NCBI GenBank assembly: GCA_040505895.1 | Contig: JBEVXU010000014.1 | Location: 62,001-126,000, forward strand | Direction: 5' to 3' | Source: Vondammii sp040505895 | GTDB lineage: Bacteria > Pseudomonadota > Gammaproteobacteria > Chromatiales > Chromatiaceae | DNA length: 64,000 nt | Shown: positions 1 through 8,729 of the stretch, piece by piece | Numbering within the stretch: the stretch's first letter is position 1 | How the letters are laid out: each line of letters starts with the position of its first letter | Notes under the pieces: generated by a model | Seen by the model: the letters and a program-made list of their open reading frames with translations, nothing else | Databases searched by the model: none | What the model was told of the DNA's origin: nothing | Program-made: the position numbers and the translations under genes

Positions 1-1844
1 TCGACAAGGCCGCTATGGATCGCTCCGGTGCTGTTGCACAGGGTCTGTCCGCTATCAATACCTACATCGGTAGTGAGCAGGATCCTGCTGACTACGCACG
101 TATGGTCTCCAACGATCTGATGGGTATTACCCGTGATGATCTGGCATACGACCTCGGTCGTCATGTTGACGAGTCTGTACACCTGTTCGAGGAGTGGGGC
201 CTGCCCATCTGGAAACTCGACGAGAACGGTGAGCGTTTTGACGGCTCCAAAGGTATGACCCCGCTGAAAGACGGCGGTCGTCCTGTACGTTCCGGTAAAT
301 GGCAGATCATGATCAACGGTGAGTCCTACAAGTGGATCGTCGCTGAAGCTGCCAAGAAAGCGCTGGGCATCGACAACATTGAAGAGCGTATCTTCATCGT
401 TAAGCTGATCAACGACAAGAACGATCCTAACCGCATCGCCGGTGCTGTTGGTTTCTCCACTCGTAATCACACCCTGCACATCTACAAAGCCAAGGCTATC
501 CTGCTGGCTGCTGGTGGTTGTGTAAACATCTTCCGTCCTCGTTCTGTTGGTGAGGGTCAGGGTCGTGCCTGGTACCCCGTATGGAACGCCGGTTCAACCT
601 ACACCATGGCTGCTGAAGCCGGTGCAGAGCTGACCCTGATGGAAAACCGCTTCGTACCTACCCGTTTCAAAGACGGTTACGGTCCTGTTGGCGCATGGTT
701 CCTGCTGTTCAAGTCTCAGGCTACCAACGCCTTTGGCGAGACCTACATGACCCGTAACGCTGAGATGCTGAACGACTACCCTCCTTATGGACAGGCTGCC
801 GTTCCTGCTTCTTGCCTGCGTAACCACCTCATGCTGAAAGAGATGAAGGAAGGTCGTGGTCCTATCTGGATGGACACAGTTACCGCTCTTGCTAACCTGC
901 GTGAGACCCTGACTCCTCGCGAAGTTAAGCATCTGGAAGCTGAAGCCTGGGAAGATTTCCTCGATATGTGTATCGGCCAGTGTGGTATCTGGGCTGGTGA
1001 GAACATCGAGCCTGAGAAGAAAAACTCCGAGCTGATGCCTACCGAACCCTACCTGCTGGGTTCTCACTCCGGCTGCTGCGGCATCTGGACCTCTGGTCCT
1101 GAAGATGTTGGTGCACCTACCGAAGAGACTGAAGCGGGTGTTCCTGAGCATCTGCCTTCCGGTTGGAACTGGGGCTATCGTGGTATGACCACTATCTCCG
1201 GTCTGTTCACTGCTGGTGACGGTGTTGGTGCTTCTGGCCACAAATTCTCCTCCGGTTCTCACGCCGAGGGTCGTATGTGTGCCAAGTCCATGGTCAAGTA
1301 CGTCATGGACAACCAGGACTACACTCCTGAGCTGGATACCGACGTGGACACCCTGGTCGAAGAGATCTACCGTCCGGTTCGTAACTTCCTGGAGCACAAG
1401 GACTACAGCACCGCGATTGATGTTAACCCTAACTACATCACTCCTAAGATGCTTCAGTTCCGTCTGCAGAAAGCGATGGATGAGTACGTTGCCGGTGTTG
1501 CTACTTACTACACCACCAACGCCCACATGCTGGAAGTTGCTGAGCATAAGCTGAACGACCTCAAAGAGGACGCTCTGCACATGCGTGCCAAAGATCTCCA
1601 CGAGCTGCTACGTGCTTGGGAAAACTATCACCGCATCCTGACCGCTGAAGCTCACATGAAACACATCCAGTTCCGTCAGGAGTCTCGTTATCCTGGCTTC
1701 TACTACCGCGCCGACAAGAACTTTGTTGACGAGGAGAACTGGCACTGCTTCGTGAACTCCATCTACAACAAAGAGACCAAAGAGTGGACCTGCTTCAAGC
1801 GCGCCCACGTTGACCTGGTCGACAAGTCCAAGCTGTTCAAATAA
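1..1844 (+). CDS. aprA: Adenylylsulfate (APS) reductase alpha subunit, 5' end cut by window
   Basis: Dissimilatory APS reductase flavoprotein subunit. In sulfur oxidizers it converts sulfite plus AMP to APS and passes electrons on, in the cytoplasm, as a partner of the iron-sulfur subunit AprB. The reading frame is open from base 3 with no start, and the first visible residues (GAVAQGLSAINTYIG) match the region just after the N-terminal FAD-binding loop of AprA, so roughly the first 50 residues lie upstream of the window. About 613 residues remain, including the HSGCCGIW stretch and the end KLFK typical of the family. A strong terminator follows at once. Codon use is markedly biased (for example CTG for Leu, CGT for Arg), as expected of a very highly expressed gene. 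AprB is presumably just upstream, outside the window. Confidence 0.97.
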   Translation, partial: DKAAMDRSGAVAQGLSAINTYIGSEQDPADYARMVSNDLMGITRDDLAYDLGRHVDESVHLFEEWGLPIWKLDENGERFDGSKGMTPLKDGGRPVRSGKWQIMINGESYKWIVAEAAKKALGIDNIEERIFIVKLINDKNDPNRIAGAVGFSTRNHTLHIYKAKAILLAAGGCVNIFRPRSVGEGQGRAWYPVWNAGSTYTMAAEAGAELTLMENRFVPTRFKDGYGPVGAWFLLFKSQATNAFGETYMTRNAEMLNDYPPYGQAAVPASCLRNHLMLKEMKEGRGPIWMDTVTALANLRETLTPREVKHLEAEAWEDFLDMCIGQCGIWAGENIEPEKKNSELMPTEPYLLGSHSGCCGIWTSGPEDVGAPTEETEAGVPEHLPSGWNWGYRGMTTISGLFTAGDGVGASGHKFSSGSHAEGRMCAKSMVKYVMDNQDYTPELDTDVDTLVEEIYRPVRNFLEHKDYSTAIDVNPNYITPKMLQFRLQKAMDEYVAGVATYYTTNAHMLEVAEHKLNDLKEDALHMRAKDLHELLRAWENYHRILTAEAHMKHIQFRQESRYPGFYYRADKNFVDEENWHCFVNSIYNKETKEWTCFKRAHVDLVDKSKLFK

Positions 1845-1876
1845 GCTTTATTTGACGGCCTAGTGGCTAGAAGGGT

Positions 1877-1905
1877 CCGGGCACCGAAAGGTGCCCGGGC
1901 TTTTT
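1877..1905 (+). terminator. Rho-independent terminator after aprA
   Basis: A perfect 9-bp GC-rich stem (CCGGGCACC/GGTGCCCGG) closed by a GAAA tetraloop, followed by GC and five T. It begins 33 bases after the aprA stop. Confidence 0.93.
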
Positions 1906-2036
1906 CGTCTCTGAGGCGATATATTTCCCCCTGTTTGAGCATGGCTAAACGCAAGTGTCGCAGAGGATGAATTAGCATTTGCTGATAAAGAAGGTCAATT
2001 GGTGTACTATTCCTTGATTTTCAGGTCAGCGATTCC

Positions 2037-2072
2037 AGATTCGCGTCCATTTGCGTTTATTCGCGACAAATT
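2037..2072. repeat. Short dispersed intergenic repeat, copy 1
   Basis: On the minus strand this reads GCGAATAAACGCAAATGGAC. A similar unit in the opposite orientation lies at 3084-3112 (AACGCAGATAAACGCAAATA), so the pair flanks the YkgJ-type gene. No function seen. Confidence 0.45.
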
Positions 2073-2104
2073 TTAACACTCACAATGAGTTACCGAGGTT
2101 ATCG

Positions 2105-2992
2105 ATGAGCGATAAATTCGATCTTCCCCATGAGAGCCAGTTGGCTCCCCAAAAACTGGATCTGAGTACCAAGATCCAATTCAAATGCCACAAGGGTGTT
2201 TCTTGTTTCAATGCCTGCTGTAAGCGCGCAGATGTCACACTTACCCCCTATGATGTGATCCGCATGAAAGATCACTGTGGTATGTCCAGTGGAGACTTCC
2301 TCAAGGCCCATACCGTGCCATTTCAGATGGATCAGCAGGGTATGCCTGGCATTAAGATGCGTACCGATGATGAGGGTGCCTGCCTGTTCGTCACCGACGA
2401 AGGGTGCTCTATCTACGAAGACCGTCCTACTGCCTGCCGTTACTACCCCTTGGGACACATGGCGATCAAGGAGAAGGATGCCGCAGAAGATGCGGCCGCC
2501 TATTTCATGATCAGTGAAGAGCACTGCAAAGGGCATGAAGAGGAGCAGGTGATGACCATTGCCGAGTTCCGAAAAGACCAGTTTATCGTCGACTATGACG
2601 GTTATAACCGCGACTGGCTGGATATTCAGCTGAAAAAGCGCTCTTCCGGGGCGGCGGTGGGTAACCTTCCCGAGGCGACTCTGCAGCTCTTCTTTATGGC
2701 TTCCTACGATATGGAACGCTTCCGTCGGTTTGTCATGAGTGATCAGTTCCGTGCCACCTATGACATGAAAGATTCCACCTATGATATCCTCGAAAAAGAG
2801 GACGTGGCGCTGATGCAGTTCGGTGTTCGCTTTATGAAGCAGGCCTTCTTTGGTGAGCGTACCATCGAAGAGATGAGTAACGCCTGGGAAGAACGGGTTG
2901 AGAATCGTCAGGAGGTGTGGGACATGCGCCGTGAGGCGGAGATCGCCCGCAAGCAGGCCCAGGATGATGAGATGTACAAGTCAGACGACTGA
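2105..2992 (+). CDS. YkgJ-family cysteine-cluster protein
   Basis: A 295-residue protein of the YkgJ / Fe-S oxidoreductase-like zinc/iron-chelating family (PF03692). The N-terminal half carries the family cysteine pattern: C-x5-C-x3-CC in 'CHKGVSCFNACC', later 'GCSIYEDRP' and 'ACRYYPLG'. Such clusters are thought to bind a metal or Fe-S centre, but the function is not established. The start at ATG 2105 is chosen because GAGG lies 6 bases upstream; an in-frame ATG at 2051 has no such site and would add 18 unlikely residues. The C-terminus is highly charged. It sits between aprA and the qmo/hdr operon, so a role near sulfur metabolism is possible but only inferred from position. Confidence 0.85.
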   Translation: MSDKFDLPHESQLAPQKLDLSTKIQFKCHKGVSCFNACCKRADVTLTPYDVIRMKDHCGMSSGDFLKAHTVPFQMDQQGMPGIKMRTDDEGACLFVTDEGCSIYEDRPTACRYYPLGHMAIKEKDAAEDAAAYFMISEEHCKGHEEEQVMTIAEFRKDQFIVDYDGYNRDWLDIQLKKRSSGAAVGNLPEATLQLFFMASYDMERFRRFVMSDQFRATYDMKDSTYDILEKEDVALMQFGVRFMKQAFFGERTIEEMSNAWEERVENRQEVWDMRREAEIARKQAQDDEMYKSDD

Positions 2993-3083
2993 TCACGCCT
3001 GACATTTTTCTGGGAAATAAAGGCAAGACCGCGTCAGTGGTCTTGCCTTTTTCTTTATCTGGTTACCCCTGAAATCCCGCCGG

Positions 3084-3112
3084 AAATGAACGCAGATAAA
3101 CGCAAATAGGGC
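3084..3112. repeat. Short dispersed intergenic repeat, copy 2
   Basis: AACGCAGATAAACGCAAATA on the plus strand, the inverted partner of the unit at 2037-2072 on the other side of the YkgJ-type gene. Confidence 0.45.
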
Positions 3113-3215
3113 TATTAATTTACACTTCGGAGATAAGGCTTCTAGGATAATCACTAAGAGCTTGTTCAGATGCTTCGCAACATGGGGGAGTATTTCAGAT
3201 ACATGACTATGCACA

Positions 3216-3446
3216 ATAATCCTAGATTCCGCAGTTGACCGCTCCATTCTGAGGCAAAGTGACTGTTCAGCCTTCCCTTTCATCTCCTGGATGAGCCACG
3301 CTCACAGCGTGAATTGCACGCTTGCGGTGGCACATGGCTGCGTTACAACTCCTTGGAATAGAGCAACTATTCCGCGTCGTTGTGCCGTGCCCTGCACCAC
3401 CGCAAACGCGTACTTCACGCCGTCCAACTACGGATTCTAGGATAAT
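3216..3446. mobile_element. MITE-like palindromic element with ~25-bp terminal inverted repeats
   Basis: The left end reads ATAATCCTAGATTCCGCAGT. The right end, reverse-complemented, reads ATTATCCTAGAATCCGTAGT, so the two 231-bp termini match at most positions. The interior is itself a long imperfect palindrome: GCTTGCGGTGG... pairs with ...CCACCGCAAACGC, and GGAATAG/CTATTCC form the apex near 3355-3375. There is no ORF for a transposase. A detached copy of one terminus (TTCTAGGATAATCA) lies at 3140-3153, and a further partial match at 3560. The gap 2993-3627 holds no gene that I can support. Confidence 0.7.
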
Positions 3447-3482
3447 CATGAAAACCATATTGGTCGAAATAAAGCTGCATTT

Positions 3483-3546
3483 GTAGGAGCGAACTTGTTC
3501 GCGATCAGCTCCGTGGTATGTTCTTCGCGAACAAGTTCGCTCCTAC
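3483..3546. repeat. REP-type doublet palindrome
   Basis: A 22-bp unit starting GTAGGAGCGAACTTGTTCGC is repeated perfectly in inverted orientation at the other end of the 64-bp element, with a 20-base spacer. Each half contains its own small palindrome (GCGAAC-TT-GTTCGC). A decayed copy of the same length is at 54657-54720. Confidence 0.85.
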
Positions 3547-3584
3547 ACCCGACTTCAGAATTCTAGGTTTATCCTGAGCTATAA

Positions 3585-3610
3585 AAAAAGCCCTCCGAAG
3601 AGGGCTTTTT
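3585..3610 (-). terminator. Terminator of the qmo/hdr operon
   Basis: An 11-bp perfect stem AAAAAGCCCTC / GAGGGCTTTTT with a CGAA loop, just after the hdrB-like stop. A/T runs on both sides make it usable in both directions. Confidence 0.92.
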
Positions 3611-3627
3611 CATAGTGCTGCTGATAA

Positions 3628-4527
3628 TTACTTGTCGGCGATTGCCTGCAGTTCCTTGGATTTGATCAGCTGTCCATCGAGGGCGGCGTCCGAAGCGCTG
3701 CGCCCGAATGCGACATCCATCAGCTGGGAGTAGAACACCACCGGCATATCAAACTTGGTGCCGTAGGCGATGTTGATCTGATCCTGGTACATCTCCACAT
3801 GGGCCTGACACAGAGGGCAGGGTGTGGCGATCATATTGGCGCCATGGTCATAGGCCGCTTCAACAATCCCCTTGATCATCTCCCGGGACTTTTCAGGCTC
3901 GGAGAAGGCGAGTGCGCCACCGCAGCACTGTACCTTTTTCTCAAAGGTGGGGATGGTCTCAGCACCGGTACTTCCGATGAGATTGTCGAGATAGACGGGA
4001 TTCTCGAAAGATTCACCGGCAATACCGAAGGGGCGGTTGGTCTGACAGCCGACGTAACCGGCAATCTTCAGCCCCTCCAGCGGTTTCTTCACCTTCGCCT
4101 TGATGGCGTCGAAACCGATATCCTCGACCAGCAGTTCAACCATGTGACGTACATCGACTTCGCCTTTGTACTTCAGCCCACCCTCGGAGAGGGCGGTATT
4201 GGCATCCTTGAACATCTGCTCGTCTTCGTGAAGACGCTCTTTTGCTTCTCGGGTGGAGAGCCAGCAGGCAGCGCAGGCGGCAACGATCTCCTGGCCGGCA
4301 TTGTGCTCCTCGGAGAGCGCGATGTTACGTGCCGACAGGGTCAGACGGGGCAGTTCGCCACCACCGCCGTAGCCGATTGAGGCGGCACAACAGTTCCAGT
4401 CCGGTATCTCGTTAAGTTGAATGTCCAGCTCTTCGCACATGGTGTTGACCGAGCGCATCATGTTGGACGAGGAGGCTCCCTTCTGAGCGGAGCATCCTGG
4501 ATAGAATGAGACTTCTTTCTTAGCCAT
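3628..4527 (-). CDS. hdrB: HdrB-like CCG-domain protein of the Qmo complex
   Basis: A 299-residue homologue of heterodisulfide reductase subunit B. It has two cysteine-rich CCG motifs: one with 'YPGCSAQ', 'NCCAASIG' and 'CAACW', the second with 'VGCQTN', 'QCCGGAL' and 'CPLC'. These are ligands of the non-cubane Fe-S centres of the family. It starts at ATG 4527, 8 bases after GAGGAG; the longer frame to 4593 overlaps the upstream gene and lacks support. It is the last gene of qmoA-qmoB-hdrC-hdrB. With HdrC it stands where a membrane QmoC would normally be, so it probably links QmoAB to another electron partner or the quinone pool; that is inference from the family and context. Confidence 0.9.
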   Translation of the reverse strand: MAKKEVSFYPGCSAQKGASSSNMMRSVNTMCEELDIQLNEIPDWNCCAASIGYGGGGELPRLTLSARNIALSEEHNAGQEIVAACAACWLSTREAKERLHEDEQMFKDANTALSEGGLKYKGEVDVRHMVELLVEDIGFDAIKAKVKKPLEGLKIAGYVGCQTNRPFGIAGESFENPVYLDNLIGSTGAETIPTFEKKVQCCGGALAFSEPEKSREMIKGIVEAAYDHGANMIATPCPLCQAHVEMYQDQINIAYGTKFDMPVVFYSQLMDVAFGRSASDAALDGQLIKSKELQAIADK

Positions 4528-4543
4528 TTCGATTGCTCCTCGG

Positions 4544-5167
4544 TTAGCCGTTGCTCTGGATCTTTGCATCTTCGAGCTCATGTGCCTTGGCAATGATCTT
4601 CTGCAGGTCGCCAGGGCTCTTCACGCCGTGACCACCCAGCATCTCCATTGGGCTCATACGTTTAGCTTTCATCATGTTCTGTCCCAGCTTCTGGTTGGCC
4701 AGTGCGTTTTTCACGCCCTGGCTGAAGCCATCGATGAAGTAGAGGGAGAGTCCCATCTTCAACTCGTTGACCCGCCCTTTCTTCATCAGGTTTTTCCAGA
4801 ACACCTGACCAAAACGTTGTGTCGGCTGGTTCTCCGGAACCATGCCCAGACGCTGACCATAGCTTGCCAGACCGTGCATGATGTGGGTGATCGGCAGGCC
4901 GCGGGGGCAGCGTGCGATACAGTTGTAGCAGGAGGTGCACATCCACATAGAGTCGGAGCTCAAGACTTCCTCGCGCTTACCGGCACGGATCATCATGAAG
5001 ATCTCCTGGGGAGGATGGGCCCAGTGCTTACCAAGAGGACAGGAGCCTGCGCATACACCACACTGCATGCACATCTTGACCCATTCGCCCTCTTCTACGT
5101 TCGCCTCAACTTCCTTGAGGAAGCTGGTGCGATACTTTTCAGTCATTGCTGTATTGAGGTCACTCAT
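4544..5167 (-). CDS. hdrC: HdrC-like iron-sulfur protein of the Qmo complex
   Basis: A 207-residue protein with two classical 4Fe-4S motifs, 'CMQCGVCAGSCP' and 'CTSCYNCIARCP', the hallmark of heterodisulfide reductase subunit C and of the N-terminal half of QmoC. No transmembrane helices are apparent, unlike QmoC, whose C-terminal part is a membrane cytochrome-b-like domain. It sits 12 bases after qmoB and 16 bases before the hdrB-like start. Expected to relay electrons between QmoAB and HdrB at the inner face of the membrane. Confidence 0.9.
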   Translation of the reverse strand: MSDLNTAMTEKYRTSFLKEVEANVEEGEWVKMCMQCGVCAGSCPLGKHWAHPPQEIFMMIRAGKREEVLSSDSMWMCTSCYNCIARCPRGLPITHIMHGLASYGQRLGMVPENQPTQRFGQVFWKNLMKKGRVNELKMGLSLYFIDGFSQGVKNALANQKLGQNMMKAKRMSPMEMLGGHGVKSPGDLQKIIAKAHELEDAKIQSNG

Positions 5168-5179
5168 CTGTAACTCCCC

Positions 5180-7429
5180 TTAGAACTTGAACGGGCTCAG
5201 GCCGATCTTCGCGACCGTATCGGCCATATCGTTGATCAGCTTGGGAGCACGTTCCACATCGGTGATGGCGACTTCGTAAACCTCAACACGTTCCGGCTCG
5301 AGATTAAGGGTCTGCAGGGTGTCACCCACCTTGCTCATGCGCTCAGCCGCCATGGCGGAGCCGCGTACGAAGTGGCACTGGTAGTCATCGCCTTTCTGGC
5401 AGCCCATCAGGACGATACCGTCATAGCCGTTGTTCAGCGAGTCGGTGACCCAAGAGAGGTTCACGGAACCGAGGCAACGCACCGGAATGATACGGGCCCA
5501 AGGATTAACCTCAACGCCGTTCATTGCTGCCTGATCGAGTGCCGGGTAGGCATCGTTCTCACAAGCGAGTACCAGGATACGTGGCTTCTCATCCCACTCT
5601 TCCGGTACTTCGACAGCCTTGATCTGCTGGCCGACGGTATCGACTGAGTAGTTATCAAAGGAGATAACGCGCACCGGGCAGGCACCCATGCAGGTACCAC
5701 AACGACGGCAGCGTGCCTCGTTGTAGAGAGGGAAGCCTTTCTCGTCCTCGTTGATGGCGCCGAAGGGGCACTCAACGGTACAGCGCTTACACTGGGTACA
5801 ACCCTCTTTACGGAAGCTCGGGTAGGAGAGGTCACCGGCACGGGGGTGCGCTGCACGTCCCTGACCGGCGTTCTCAGCTGCCTGAATCGCCTTCATGGCG
5901 GCACCGGTGGCATCATCTGCCGCTTGGCGCATATCCATTGGACGACGAATCGGACCGGCGGCATAGATACCGGTACGACGTGTCTCGTAAGGGAAACAGA
6001 TGAAGTGCGAGTCGTTGAAGCCGTACTTCAGGTGTGGCAGATCGGTGCCTTGGCGATACTCCAGATTGAGAATCGACGGCGGAGCCACCGCCAGTGCCTC
6101 CCTCAGAGTCTCTTTCTCAGTGGAGCCCTCTTCAGCCTCATCAAAGGCCAGCTGGGCGTAGGGATCAGGACCGGAGTTGGGCATCATGCCGACATCGAGT
6201 ACCACCAGATCCACCTTCATGGAAGTGGCTTCATTGAGGATCAGATCCTGGAACTTGACCTCGATGCTGTCACCGGGAACCACTTCACTGACTTCCGCTT
6301 TGGAGAAGGTAATCATCTTCTCCTGGCCGGCGCGATAGAAGTTCTCACCGGCAGCACCAGGGGTACGCAGGTTGTCGAACATCACTGTGGTGTCACAGTC
6401 GCCGTTAAGCTCCTTGAAGTACATCGCCTGCTTGATGGCGATGAGGTCACCGATACCGTTGTGGTATGGGAGAAGCCCCTCTTCGCTGGAGTTCTGACCT
6501 ACGTTCTGGACAAAAGCGACTGCTGTCACCTCTTTGCCATCAGAGGGGCGCTTGATGGCGCCGCCATTGGCCTCTTTAACCAGCTTCTCCAGCTCGGCGT
6601 TGGTAACGATATCGGCGCTGTTGCTGTAGTTGTACTGGGCCAGGTCGCTGGGATCGTAGGAGATAAAGCCGGTAGCCTGAACGATAGCGCCGATAGAAAC
6701 GGTGCTGCTTGAGCCCGACTCAGTAGCGATGTCGACACTGAAGCGACCGGGAGCACCAGCGGTTTTGGTGACGGTGCTGTTGAGGTAGACCGTGATCTGA
6801 TCATTACCTTCTATGTCGGCAATCATCCCGGCTACGCCGGTATCCTGGGGCTCGCTGTAGGGCGAACGGGTCGGGATCGACTTGTAGTAGTCGGCGGCAC
6901 TGCCGCCGAGGGCGCCGTTTCTCTCCACCAGATGAACCGGGTAACCGGCTGCTGCGGCCTCAATGGCTGCAGTCATACCGGTGATACCGCCACCGACAAC
7001 CAGCAGGTTCTTGTTCAGCTCCTGCTCGCCGGAGGCGGTGGGCAGGGTCATGAACTTTACCTCGGCACAGGCCATACGGATATAGTCATCCGCCATCTCC
7101 TGAGTGGTCTCGGTGTTGGCGTCGTCTTCCGGACGCATCCAGATTACACCTTCACGCAGGTTAGCGCGTGACATGGCCACATCGTTGAAGCTGAATGCCT
7201 CCACTTTGGCGCGGCGGGAACAGGCGGCGACCATAATATGGGTCGCACCTGCGGCAATGTCGTCACGAATCATCTGTACGCCTTCGGCGTTACACAGCAT
7301 CTCATGCTGCTTGCACTCAGCTATCTTGCCTTCGCGGGTAGCGATGGTTTCGAGTTGGCCGGCATCCAGGCGATCGCCTATGCCACAACCGGTGCAGATG
7401 TATCCGGCAAATTTCTTTTCGTCTGCCAC
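5180..7429 (-). CDS. qmoB: Quinone-interacting oxidoreductase subunit QmoB (HdrA/MvhD-like)
   Basis: A flavin and iron-sulfur protein of about 749 residues. The N-terminus has 'GYICTGCGIG'. An FAD-binding GxGxxG-type motif 'VVGGGITGMTAA' lies near residue 145. Two ferredoxin motifs, 'CTQCKRCTVECP' and 'CRRCGTCMGACP', sit around residues 545-590, and an MvhD-like C-terminal domain contains 'RCLGSVN' and 'LMGCQKGDDYQCHF'. This is the layout of QmoB. GTG 7429 is preferred as start because GGAGGG lies 8 bases upstream; an ATG at 7453 would overlap the qmoA stop. In sulfur oxidizers Qmo is believed to accept electrons from APS reductase. Confidence 0.92.
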   Translation of the reverse strand: MADEKKFAGYICTGCGIGDRLDAGQLETIATREGKIAECKQHEMLCNAEGVQMIRDDIAAGATHIMVAACSRRAKVEAFSFNDVAMSRANLREGVIWMRPEDDANTETTQEMADDYIRMACAEVKFMTLPTASGEQELNKNLLVVGGGITGMTAAIEAAAAGYPVHLVERNGALGGSAADYYKSIPTRSPYSEPQDTGVAGMIADIEGNDQITVYLNSTVTKTAGAPGRFSVDIATESGSSSTVSIGAIVQATGFISYDPSDLAQYNYSNSADIVTNAELEKLVKEANGGAIKRPSDGKEVTAVAFVQNVGQNSSEEGLLPYHNGIGDLIAIKQAMYFKELNGDCDTTVMFDNLRTPGAAGENFYRAGQEKMITFSKAEVSEVVPGDSIEVKFQDLILNEATSMKVDLVVLDVGMMPNSGPDPYAQLAFDEAEEGSTEKETLREALAVAPPSILNLEYRQGTDLPHLKYGFNDSHFICFPYETRRTGIYAAGPIRRPMDMRQAADDATGAAMKAIQAAENAGQGRAAHPRAGDLSYPSFRKEGCTQCKRCTVECPFGAINEDEKGFPLYNEARCRRCGTCMGACPVRVISFDNYSVDTVGQQIKAVEVPEEWDEKPRILVLACENDAYPALDQAAMNGVEVNPWARIIPVRCLGSVNLSWVTDSLNNGYDGIVLMGCQKGDDYQCHFVRGSAMAAERMSKVGDTLQTLNLEPERVEVYEVAITDVERAPKLINDMADTVAKIGLSPFKF

Positions 7430-7433
7430 TGTA

Positions 7434-8729
7434 TTAACCCTCCGTTCCAGCAACGCGATTGACTACCTGGACGGCGCGTAGAGCAGCGCCTGTGGCCTGC
7501 TGTACAGCACGGTTCACATCCAGTGCGTCGGAAGAACAACCGGCGGCAAAGACGCCGCCATTCTCAGGTGCAGGCTCAATAAAGCCCTCTTCGTTGACTA
7601 CGATATCAACCGGGAAGCTGCCCTTGTCAACGCTCGGCTCCATGCCCACAGCCAGTACCACCAGGTCATACTCGGTGGCGTAGCGGTTGTAGCCTTCGGT
7701 GTCGACACCGTGAAGTACCGGATTGCCGTTCTCTTTATTCTCTACGACAGAGGCGACCTTGGACTTGATGAAGGAGACATTTTCATTCTCTTTCACGCTC
7801 TGATAGAAGTCCTCAAAGCGGTCGATGGCGCGTATATCTATGTAGTAGATGGTCGACTTGCCCTCATCTCCCCAGGCATCCTGAACAAAATGGGTCTGTT
7901 TCAGGGTGGCCATGCAGCAGATGCGAGAGCAGTGCAACAGGTGGTTGTGGTCACGGGAGCCGGCACACTGGATAAAGGCGACATTCTTCGCCTCTTTGCC
8001 GTCAGAGGGACGAACCAGCTTGCCGCCGGTGGGGCCCTGAGGATCGGCCATGCGCTCAAACTCAACGTTGGTGATTACATTGGCAAAGCGGTCGTAGCCG
8101 TAAGGCTGAATCTTGTTGGCGTCATAAGGGCGCCAGCCGGTGGCCCAAACAACGGCGCCGGCTTTGAATTCAATGGTCTCTTCCTGCATATCGAGGTCAA
8201 TGGCATTGACCTTACAGGCCGCTTTCGCCTTTTCAGCGTCATCGGTGCCGATAATGGCTGGATCGATAACGTAGCGCTGGGGGTGGGCCATCCTGTGAGG
8301 CAGGTAGGCGCCTTTGCGCTTGGCCATGCTGCCGAGACCATAGTTGAATTCGTTATCAAATTCAGTCTCTACTGCACTGCCGCAGTCACCGCAGCCGGTG
8401 CAGTTGTCAGTGACGTAGCGGGGGCTGATTTTCACCGTGGCGGTGTAATCGCCGGCATCTCCCTGAATTCCGGTCACCTCAGCCATTGTTACAATGGTCA
8501 GGTTAGGGTTCATCTTGGCCCGGCGCTGATTGATTTCCAGACCACAGGTCGGGAAGCAGAGCTTAGGGAAATATTTATAGAGCTGGGTGACGCGGCCACC
8601 AACAAAGGGGCGCTTTTCAACCAGCACGACCTGTTTTCCGGTCTCGGCTGCTTCCAAAGCGGCAGTCATGCCACTGATGCCGCCGCCGACAACCAGGATG
8701 GTCTGATTGGTTGCGATTACTTCCGTCAT
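7434..8729 (-). CDS. qmoA: Quinone-interacting oxidoreductase subunit QmoA (HdrA-like)
   Basis: A 431-residue HdrA-type flavoprotein. The Rossmann motif 'LVVGGGISGMTAALEA' begins near residue 11. A 'CTGCGDCG' cluster and the 'QCAGSRD...HCSRICC' segment are family signatures. The C-terminus has 'GVFAAGCSS', the second dinucleotide-fold element. It starts at ATG 8729, 7 bases after GGAGG. It is the first gene of the reverse operon qmoA-qmoB-hdrC-hdrB; its stop lies 5 bases from the qmoB GTG. Together with QmoB it forms the soluble core proposed to couple APS reductase to the quinone pool. Confidence 0.93.
   Translation of the reverse strand: MTEVIATNQTILVVGGGISGMTAALEAAETGKQVVLVEKRPFVGGRVTQLYKYFPKLCFPTCGLEINQRRAKMNPNLTIVTMAEVTGIQGDAGDYTATVKISPRYVTDNCTGCGDCGSAVETEFDNEFNYGLGSMAKRKGAYLPHRMAHPQRYVIDPAIIGTDDAEKAKAACKVNAIDLDMQEETIEFKAGAVVWATGWRPYDANKIQPYGYDRFANVITNVEFERMADPQGPTGGKLVRPSDGKEAKNVAFIQCAGSRDHNHLLHCSRICCMATLKQTHFVQDAWGDEGKSTIYYIDIRAIDRFEDFYQSVKENENVSFIKSKVASVVENKENGNPVLHGVDTEGYNRYATEYDLVVLAVGMEPSVDKGSFPVDIVVNEEGFIEPAPENGGVFAAGCSSDALDVNRAVQQATGAALRAVQVVNRVAGTEG

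Noticed and set aside
594..1601. Long minus-strand open frame (335 codons) opposite aprA
   Set aside because: It mirrors the biased codons of aprA, has no RBS or domain, and aprA is certain.
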